Shown: positions 1-5,454 of the stretch, in pieces | Numbering within the stretch: the stretch's first letter is position 1 | Layout of the letters: every line of letters begins with the position of its first letter | Assembly: GCA_900752305.1 (NCBI GenBank) | Contig: CAADUV010000054.1 | Location: 1-7,223 of the forward strand | Length of the DNA stretch: 7,223 bases | Source: an uncultured Oscillospiraceae bacterium | GTDB lineage: Bacteria; Bacillota; Clostridia; Oscillospirales; Oscillospiraceae | Reading direction: 5' to 3' | Program-made: the position numbers and the translations under genes | The notes under the pieces: model-generated | What the model saw: the letters and a program-made list of their open reading frames with translations, nothing else | Told to the model about the DNA's origin: nothing | Database searches by the model: none

Positions 1-324
1 GCAACCGTGGCCGGGGGTGCCGTTGCCCTGCTGGCAGGGCACATCGTCCTGCTGCAGACCGGCCAGAGCGTCGTACTCACACATAAAGCCGATGCGCACC
101 GGCCCGCTGCCGTACACCGCCCGGAAGGCCGTGGGCAGGTCCTTGAGGCCCCGTTCCACCGCAAAGCCGTGGTGTTCCAGCAACTCTTCCAGGGCGGCGG
201 CGGAACGGTGTTCCTCACCGCTCAGTTCCGCATAGCCGTGGATGGCATCGGCGCAGGCCGTAACCTCGCCGCCGATGGCGTCCAGCGTTTGCAAAATCGC
301 CTGTTTGTACTGTGTTGCGTCCAT
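1..324 (-). CDS. M20-family amidohydrolase/metallopeptidase (AbgB/PM20D2-like), 5' part only
   Basis: The first 108 residues of a zinc-type amidohydrolase; the frame stays open and leaves the window at position 1. The start is the ATG at 324-322, with AAAGGCGG about 8 nt upstream. The N-terminus has the family pattern of a helix with E-x-S-x-x-E, then HGF-V, then PTAFRA-YG, then an EYDAL segment near residues 83-87. The last visible residues are NGTPGHGC, matching the start of the GHGCGHN metal-site motif of AbgB-like M20 proteins; Cys108 is the final codon. Family members hydrolyse amide bonds of N-acyl amino acids, p-aminobenzoyl-glutamate or beta-alanyl dipeptides in the cytoplasm. The exact substrate cannot be read from this fragment. 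The gene starts 15 nt after the livF stop, so it is probably co-transcribed with the transporter and may process its cargo. The family call is firm; the function is inference. Confidence 0.85.
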   Translation of the reverse strand, partial: MDATQYKQAILQTLDAIGGEVTACADAIHGYAELSGEEHRSAAALEELLEHHGFAVERGLKDLPTAFRAVYGSGPVRIGFMCEYDALAGLQQDDVPCQQGNGTPGHGC

Positions 325-339
325 GGTACGCCGCCTTTC

Positions 340-1062
340 TCAACCGCCCAGGTATGCCTTGCGGATGCTGTCGTCGCTGTGCAGTTCCTTGCCGGTGCCG
401 CTCTTGACGATGACGCCGTTTTCCAGCAGATAGGCGCGGTCGGCGATCTGCAGGGCCATGTTGGCGTTCTGCTCGATGAGCAGTACCGTCTTGCCCTGTT
501 TCTGGATGGTGCAGATCAGTTCAAAGATCTCCTCCACCACGATGGGCGCCAGGCCCAGGGAGGGTTCGTCCAGCATGATGAGTTCGGGGTCGTACATCAG
601 GCCCCGGGCGATGGCCAGCATCTGCTGCTCGCCGCCGGACATGGTGCCCGCGTTCTGGTTGATGCGTTCTTTCAGCCGGGGGAACAGGTCATACATCTGC
701 TCCCGCCGCTCGTCGATGTACTTGCGGGAAACCTTGCGCAGGGCCATGGTGCCCAGGATCAGGTTTTCGCCCACGGTCATCTTGGGGAAAACGTGGCGTC
801 CTTCGGGCACATGGCTGATGCCCAGCCGCACGATATCGGGGGCGTTCATGTGGGTGATGTCCTGCCCCTTGAAGGTGATGCGGCCGGAGGTCTTTTTGGT
901 AATGTTGCTGATGGCGCTCAGGGTAGAGGTCTTGCCCGCACCGTTGGAACCGATCAGGCAGACGATCTCGTTGCGGTCCACTTCCAGGCTGATATCCCGG
1001 ATGGCATGGACATGGCCGTAGTCCACCACCAGATTGTCGATCTTGAGCATCGTTTCGGACAT
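340..1062 (-). CDS. livF: LivF, branched-chain amino acid ABC transporter ATP-binding protein
   Basis: A 240-residue cytoplasmic ATPase, the usual LivF length, which would pair with LivG to power import through LivH/LivM. Visible motifs are Walker A GSNGAGKTS (38-46), the LivF-type VPEGR-VFP segment (85-93) that stands in the Q-loop region, the signature MSGGEQQ (141-147), Walker B LIMLDEP (161-167, D165 and E166), and IEQNA (196-200). In that last motif Gln198 sits at the switch-His position, as is usual in LivF. The start at 1062 has GAGGAG about 9 nt upstream; a second in-frame ATG at 1050 is less well placed. It begins 17 nt after the livG stop and is followed closely by the M20 gene. No damage is seen. 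Assignment to LivF rather than LivG rests on the PEGR and EQNA signatures and the gene order. Confidence 0.95.
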   Translation of the reverse strand: MSETMLKIDNLVVDYGHVHAIRDISLEVDRNEIVCLIGSNGAGKTSTLSAISNITKKTSGRITFKGQDITHMNAPDIVRLGISHVPEGRHVFPKMTVGENLILGTMALRKVSRKYIDERREQMYDLFPRLKERINQNAGTMSGGEQQMLAIARGLMYDPELIMLDEPSLGLAPIVVEEIFELICTIQKQGKTVLLIEQNANMALQIADRAYLLENGVIVKSGTGKELHSDDSIRKAYLGG

Positions 1063-1079
1063 TGTCGTTCTCTCCTCTC

Positions 1080-1865
<786 letters not shown>

Positions 1866-1866
1866 A

Positions 1867-2895
1867 TCACTGCGCCTCCTTTGACTGGGGCTTTTCCTTT
1901 TTGCGCAAGAACGCCGGCAGCGGGAGGGAGATATTGCCCGCGATGACGCTGTCCTTGGCGCCGAACAGGCCCTGGGGCCGTACCCACATCATCACGATGA
2001 TGAGCAGGGCGTACATGACCATACGCCATTCGGAGGCGAAGCGAAAGCCCTCGGTGATGCCGTTGATGACGAACGCGCCCACGATGGGGCCCAGCAGGGT
2101 GCCGGAACCGCCCACCACGCACATGGACAGCACGCTGAAACCTTCGTCCAGGGTGAACATGTCGGGGCTGACGTAGCGGTAGTAGTGGCCCAGGAACACG
2201 CCCATGGTGCCGCAGATGATGGCACCAGTCATAAAGTTGATGCAGCGGTAGTGGGAAACCTTGACACCCAGGGAACGGGCGGCGTCCTGGTCCTCACGGA
2301 TGGAGATCCAGGCACGGCCGATGCGGGAGTTGAGCAGCCGGTTGAGAATGAACCCCACCAGCAGCAGCACCACCAGCGCCAGGTAGTAGAAGGGAGCGCC
2401 GGATTCCACCTTGAAGCCGAAGATGGTAATGGTGGGGATGCCTTTGATGCCCAGGGGGCCGTTGGTCAGGTCCTGCCAGTTGAGGGCGGTCAGGCGCATC
2501 ATTTCCGAGAAGCCCAGGGTGATGATGGACAGGAACATGCCGTTGAGTTTGAGGGTGGGGATGGATACGATGAAACCGGCAATGGCGCACAGAACAATGG
2601 TGCACAGCAGGCTGGGCAGGAAAGTCATGCCCAGTTCGGTGCTCATCAGGGCGCCGCTGTAGGCGCCGATGCAGGTAAAGCCCACGATGCCCAGGCAGCT
2701 CTGGCCGGAATAGCCGTTGATGATGTTCAGGCCGCTGGCGATGGTGGCGTACACGATGATGCGGGCCAGAACGCCCCGGACGTAGTTGCTGGTGGTGAGC
2801 TGGGGCAGCAGGATCAGGAACAGGATGCCGAGGACGACCACCAGCTTTTTATGGCCGGGGTAGGAGTCTTTGGCCTTGGTAATGAGGTTGGTCAT
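1867..2895 (-). CDS. livM: LivM, branched-chain amino acid ABC transporter permease
   Basis: A 342-residue integral membrane protein, one of the two permeases forming the pore. Hydrophobic segments are visible around residues 18-33, 42-60, 66-85, 92-113, 118-135, 168-188, 218-236, 252-278 and 287-300. Family landmarks are NGYSGQSCLGIVGF-IGAY (60-79, the LivM glycine-rich segment) and the cytoplasmic coupling loop RIGRAWISIREDQDAARSLG (191-210), which would contact the ATPases. Another is GGSGTLLGP (262-270), and the end WVRPQGLFG is also typical. The tail is basic and polar (KKEKPQSKEAQ). The ATG at 2895 comes 3 nt after the livH stop, with GGGAGG about 10 nt upstream inside livH. An overlapping ATG at 2902 is out of frame and was not used. 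Confidence 0.95.
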   Translation of the reverse strand: MTNLITKAKDSYPGHKKLVVVLGILFLILLPQLTTSNYVRGVLARIIVYATIASGLNIINGYSGQSCLGIVGFTCIGAYSGALMSTELGMTFLPSLLCTIVLCAIAGFIVSIPTLKLNGMFLSIITLGFSEMMRLTALNWQDLTNGPLGIKGIPTITIFGFKVESGAPFYYLALVVLLLVGFILNRLLNSRIGRAWISIREDQDAARSLGVKVSHYRCINFMTGAIICGTMGVFLGHYYRYVSPDMFTLDEGFSVLSMCVVGGSGTLLGPIVGAFVINGITEGFRFASEWRMVMYALLIIVMMWVRPQGLFGAKDSVIAGNISLPLPAFLRKKEKPQSKEAQ

Positions 2896-2898
2896 AGG

Positions 2899-3798
2899 TC
2901 ATTTGCCTCCCTTCCGTTTGAAGCCCTTGGTAAAGTCGAACACGAACAGACCCTCGGGGCGGAACGACAGTGCGATGAACACCACCAGGAAGCCGATGAT
3001 ATCCCGGTAGCTGGAGGTGAACAGGGCGATGCCGAAGTTTTCCAGAATGCCGATGAGCAGGGCACCCAAAGCGGCGCCGGGGATGTTGGTCATGCCGCCC
3101 AGCACGCAGGCGGAAATGGCCTTGAGGCCGACCACGGTGCCGAACACGGTGGACACATTGGTCAGGTAGGTGCCGTACAGCAGACCGGCGATGCCGCCCA
3201 GGCCGGTACCCACGATGTTGCCGATGAGGGTGACTTTCTTGACGTTGATGGCCACCAGGCTGGCCGCCATTTTATCCTGGCTGACGGCGCGGAGCATCAG
3301 GCCCACGCGGGTCTTGTACAAAAACAGGCTCAGGCCGATGGCCAGCACCACCACGATGGCGATTACCACCATGTGGATGGTGGTAATGTACAGATCGGTA
3401 CCGAAGAGATAGAAGGGCTTGGTTTCAAAGGCGGGGGGCATGGCGTTGCCCTGGGAGCCGAAGGCGATCTGGGCCAGGTTCTTGATGAGCAGGGAGCAGC
3501 CCACCGTGCACAGCAGGGCGATGTTTTTGGGCGCGTCTAGGAAGCGCTCGTAGGCAACCTTGTGGATGAAGATACCGGCAATACCGGAAGATATGAAGGC
3601 TACCAACAAGCCCAGGAAGAAGTTGGGCGTAACATAGGTGTAGAACAGATAAGCGCTCATGGCGCCGATCATGACCATTTCGCCGTAGGCAAAGGTGATG
3701 AGCCCGACGACGCCGACGATCAGCGTATAACCAATGGCCATCAGGGCGTAGATGCTGCCCTGGGACAGGCCGTTGATAAGCTGCTGGAGCACATACAT
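2899..3798 (-). CDS. livH: LivH, branched-chain amino acid ABC transporter permease
   Basis: A 299-residue integral membrane permease that would pair with LivM. It opens with the canonical MYVLQQLINGLSQGSIYALM, then GVVGLITFAYGEM-M-GA (29-46). The coupling loop is TRVGLMLRAVSQDKMAASL (163-181), LKAISACVLGGMTNIPGA (225-242) follows, and the end is FRPEGLF. Eight or so hydrophobic segments are evident. The ATG at 3798 is chosen because a perfect AAAGGAGGT (3805-3813) lies 6 nt upstream and homologues begin with this peptide. A GTG at 3855 in the same frame would lie inside the terminator loop and is not credible. No promoter is seen between the terminator and this start, so expression probably depends on read-through from livK. 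Confidence 0.95.
   Translation of the reverse strand: MYVLQQLINGLSQGSIYALMAIGYTLIVGVVGLITFAYGEMVMIGAMSAYLFYTYVTPNFFLGLLVAFISSGIAGIFIHKVAYERFLDAPKNIALLCTVGCSLLIKNLAQIAFGSQGNAMPPAFETKPFYLFGTDLYITTIHMVVIAIVVVLAIGLSLFLYKTRVGLMLRAVSQDKMAASLVAINVKKVTLIGNIVGTGLGGIAGLLYGTYLTNVSTVFGTVVGLKAISACVLGGMTNIPGAALGALLIGILENFGIALFTSSYRDIIGFLVVFIALSFRPEGLFVFDFTKGFKRKGGK
3362..3387. repeat. Perfect 11-bp inverted repeat inside livH
   Basis: ATTACCACCAT (3362-3372) and ATGGTGGTAAT (3377-3387) are exact reverse complements around a 4-nt loop. This gives a tight hairpin in livH mRNA over codons for residues about 138-146 (ITTIHMVVI). No T-tract follows, so it is not a terminator. It may be a chance result of the Thr-Thr/Val-Val codons. 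Confidence 0.5.
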
Positions 3799-3804
3799 GG
3801 GAAT

Positions 3805-3813
3805 ACCTCCTTT
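3805..3813 (-). promoter_or_regulatory. Ribosome binding site of livH
   Basis: AAAGGAGGT on the minus strand, an exact anti-16S match, ends 6 nt before the ATG at 3798. It decides the livH start against the in-frame upstream GTG at 3855. Confidence 0.85.
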
Positions 3814-3834
3814 GGGTAGGCTGCGATGCGGGGC

Positions 3835-3880
3835 AAAAAAAGAGGCCCCGTTCACCCCGAGAGAGGGAAAACGGGGCCTC
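3835..3880 (-). terminator. Intrinsic terminator/attenuating hairpin between livK and livH
   Basis: On the minus strand the arms GAGGCCCCGTT (3880-3870) and AACGGGGCCTC (3852-3842) form a perfect 11-bp stem around a 17-nt loop. They are followed directly by seven T (3841-3835), the form of a rho-independent terminator. It starts 27 nt after the livK stop and ends 37 nt before the livH start. On the plus strand the stem is followed only by CGTTTTACC, so minus-strand use is favoured. It probably acts as a partial terminator that sets a high LivK-to-permease ratio. A repeated CCCCG in the loop (plus strand 3855-3859) offers a weaker competing pairing for the CGGGG at 3872-3876. Confidence 0.85.
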
Positions 3881-3906
3881 CGTTTTACCGTGTCAGCACA
3901 CAGCGA

Positions 3907-5163
3907 TCATTCAAACTTGCTGCACTTGGAGTAGTCGCTGACTTTGGTCCACTTGCCGTCGACAATTTTCAGCAGGCAGTAGGCGCGGATGATGTCCTCA
4001 TCCTCGGTGAACTCGTAGGGACCGGCCAGGAGCACATCGCCCCACAGAGCCTGCACGTCGGCGTCGGTGATGCCGGCCAGGGCATCGCGCACGGCCTGAC
4101 GGTCGGTGGTGCCGGCTTTCTCAATGGCGGCGCAGAGCAGCAGCGCAGCGTCGTAGGACAGAGGGCCATGAGTGGTAGGATAGAACCCGGCGCCTTCGTA
4201 GAATTTAGTTGCGTAGTCCCACGCGATTTCATCTTCTTCGCTGAGGAAAAATCCAGCCGAAATCACTAAACCTTCTGCTGCTTTACCTGCAAGGAGAATC
4301 ACCTGGTCGGAGTACATGGCGCCGGCGCCGATGACCGGGATATCCCAACCCATGGCCTCCAGCTGTTTCAGGATCAGGGCACCGTCGGCGGCCTGCGTTA
4401 CCAACATCAGATACTCGGGGTTGGTCTGGCGGATCTTGGTCAGGATGGCGGTGAAATCCTTTTCTCCAGAAATAAAGCTCTCGTCATCGGTGATCTCGAT
4501 GCCGTATTCCTCGCAGCCTTCCTTGGTGGACTCAAAGGCGGAAGCGCCCCAGTCATCGTTGGACCAGATGACGCCGATGGACTTGGCGTTCAGGTATTCA
4601 TAGGCGCCGCGCTCCACCAGGTAGGGCTGCTCGGCTTCCATCTTGCCGGCCACCGTGAAAGCGTAGTCGCTCATGGGGGCGTACTGGTTGTTGGAAGCGC
4701 AGGGGGAAAGCTCCACCATGGTGTACTCCTCAAAAATAGGCGCACAGGCGATGGCTTCGGAACTGGTCATGGGGCCAAGCACGCCAACGATACTCTCATC
4801 ATCGCCCATCTTCTTGGTCAGCTCCACCGCTTCCTTGGGTTCGCCTTTGGAGTCTTCCAGGACCAGCTCTACCTTCTTGCCCAGGACGCCGCCGTTCTCG
4901 TTGACCTTTTCGATGGCTAGCTCCCAGGAACGCCAGAAGCTCTCACCCATCTCGGCCTTGTCGCCGGTGACTGCCGTGATGCCGCCGATGCGGATGGTGT
5001 CACCGCTGGTCTCGGCGGAAGCGATCTCGGAACTGGCGTTGGCGGAAGATGTCTGCTCGGAACTGCTGGTGGTTGCCGAACCGCCGCAAGCGGCCAGCAG
5101 GGAGGTGCCCATGGCCAGAGCCAGGCCCAATGCGATTGACTTTTTCATACTGCTTTTTTTCAT
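3907..5163 (-). CDS. livK: LivK-type amino acid substrate-binding lipoprotein
   Basis: A 418-residue extracytoplasmic binding protein of the Peripla_BP_6 (Leu/Ile/Val-binding) type. Basic residues MKKSSMKKS precede a hydrophobic signal and the lipobox LAAC, with Cys26 as the lipidated residue. A Ser/Thr/Glu-rich linker (about 27-54) follows, then the fold opening TIRIGGITAVTGDKAEMGES. Further family landmarks are AIEKVNENGGVLGKKVELV-EDSKGEP, GVLGPMTSSEA (ligand-contact region), ELSPCASNNQYAP and SYDAALLL near the end. It would deliver ligand to LivHM at the outer membrane face. The start at 5163 has AAAAGGAG (5173-5180) 9 nt upstream; the Met at 5148 has no such site. Ligand specificity (Leu/Ile/Val, another amino acid or a conjugate) cannot be settled from sequence. 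Two oddities are an exact 15-bp duplication at the start and a low-GC patch near 4198-4312. Confidence 0.95.
   Translation of the reverse strand: MKKSSMKKSIALGLALAMGTSLLAACGGSATTSSSEQTSSANASSEIASAETSGDTIRIGGITAVTGDKAEMGESFWRSWELAIEKVNENGGVLGKKVELVLEDSKGEPKEAVELTKKMGDDESIVGVLGPMTSSEAIACAPIFEEYTMVELSPCASNNQYAPMSDYAFTVAGKMEAEQPYLVERGAYEYLNAKSIGVIWSNDDWGASAFESTKEGCEEYGIEITDDESFISGEKDFTAILTKIRQTNPEYLMLVTQAADGALILKQLEAMGWDIPVIGAGAMYSDQVILLAGKAAEGLVISAGFFLSEEDEIAWDYATKFYEGAGFYPTTHGPLSYDAALLLCAAIEKAGTTDRQAVRDALAGITDADVQALWGDVLLAGPYEFTEDEDIIRAYCLLKIVDGKWTKVSDYSKCSKFE
4198..4312 (-). other. Low-GC patch with different codon use inside livK
   Basis: Positions 4201-4300 are about 45% GC by hand count, against about 70% in 4081-4140 and 65% in 4321-4380. 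Codons here are often A/T-ending (GCA, GGT, TTA, GCT, GGA, ACT, AAA, GAA), whereas the rest of the gene favours CTG, GCC, GGC and AAG. The reading frame and the binding-protein fold continue without a break (the AGKAAEGLVISAGFFLSEED segment). It may be a short recombined tract from a lower-GC homologue or paralogue; chance variation is not excluded. Confidence 0.5.
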
Positions 5164-5171
5164 ACTGCTTT
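5142..5171. repeat. Two exact 15-bp tandem copies spanning the livK start
   Basis: The unit TTTTCATACTGCTTT (plus strand) occurs at 5142-5156 and again at 5157-5171 with no mismatch. On the coding strand each copy contains an ATG, at 5163 and 5148. The length is five codons, so the frame is kept and the protein begins MKKSSMKKS. Only the outer ATG has a ribosome site. Confidence 0.9.
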
Positions 5172-5172
5172 G

Positions 5173-5180
5173 CTCCTTTT
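5173..5180 (-). promoter_or_regulatory. Ribosome binding site of livK
   Basis: AAAAGGAG on the minus strand lies 9 nt before the ATG at 5163. It supports the upstream start over the duplicated inner ATG at 5148, which is preceded only by A-rich repeat sequence. Confidence 0.75.
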
Positions 5181-5237
5181 TTCAAGTGCGTTTCTTCTCG
5201 TGCTGCCGTAAAGGCGCTGTGCACTTTCGTTGTCTTC

Positions 5238-5266
5238 AGTCTACCATTGTGCCGCTTTTTTTACAA
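5238..5266 (-). promoter_or_regulatory. Candidate sigma-A promoter for the liv operon
   Basis: On the minus strand TTGTAA (5266-5261, 4/6 match to -35) and TAGACT (5243-5238, 4/6 match to -10) are separated by exactly 17 bp, with an A-rich tract between and upstream. It predicts a start near 5231 and a leader of about 68 nt, too short for a riboswitch or T-box. AT-rich DNA gives chance matches, so confidence is moderate. Confidence 0.45.
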
Positions 5267-5381
5267 GATAACAAAAATACGATATGGTGGACTATTTCTC
5301 TTTCTTCGCTATTTTTCATGTTCTTTTTCTTGTTTTGCTGTTTATTTTGATATTATTGCACAATTTTCTGTGTTTTTTTCG

Positions 5382-5410
5382 TTGCAACACCCCGCGAAGT
5401 ATGTTATACT
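5382..5410 (+). promoter_or_regulatory. Candidate sigma-A promoter with extended -10 for the sensor kinase gene
   Basis: TTGCAA (5382-5387, 4/6) and TATACT (5405-5410, 5/6) are spaced 17 bp apart, and TGT just before the -10 makes an extended -10 element. It predicts transcription from about 5417 and a leader of about 38 nt. The -35 lies within the 8-bp palindrome GTTGCAAC (5381-5388). Confidence 0.65.
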
Positions 5411-5440
5411 GGGTGGCGAACCTTGTCAGATTCGGACCTG

Positions 5441-5450
5441 AAGGAGGGGA
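5441..5450 (+). promoter_or_regulatory. Ribosome binding site of the sensor kinase gene
   Basis: AAGGAGGGGA lies just before the ATG at 5455, with the GGAGG core 7 nt from it. This fixes the start of the kinase gene. Confidence 0.85.
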
Positions 5451-5454
5451 CGTC

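Noticed and set aside
2185..3540. Plus-strand open frame of 451 codons opposite livM/livH
   Set aside because: It is a mirror of two well-supported permease genes, very rich in Gly/Gln/His/Asp with no recognisable domain.
3799..3855. Longer livH starting at GTG 3855
   Set aside because: That start lies in the terminator loop and the extra peptide is encoded by the stem and T-tract. The ATG at 3798 has a perfect ribosome site and the canonical N-terminus.
5231..5400. Riboswitch or T-box leader ahead of livK
   Set aside because: The predicted leader is only about 68 nt, and neither T-box motifs nor a structured aptamer with terminator is visible; the region is simply AT-rich.
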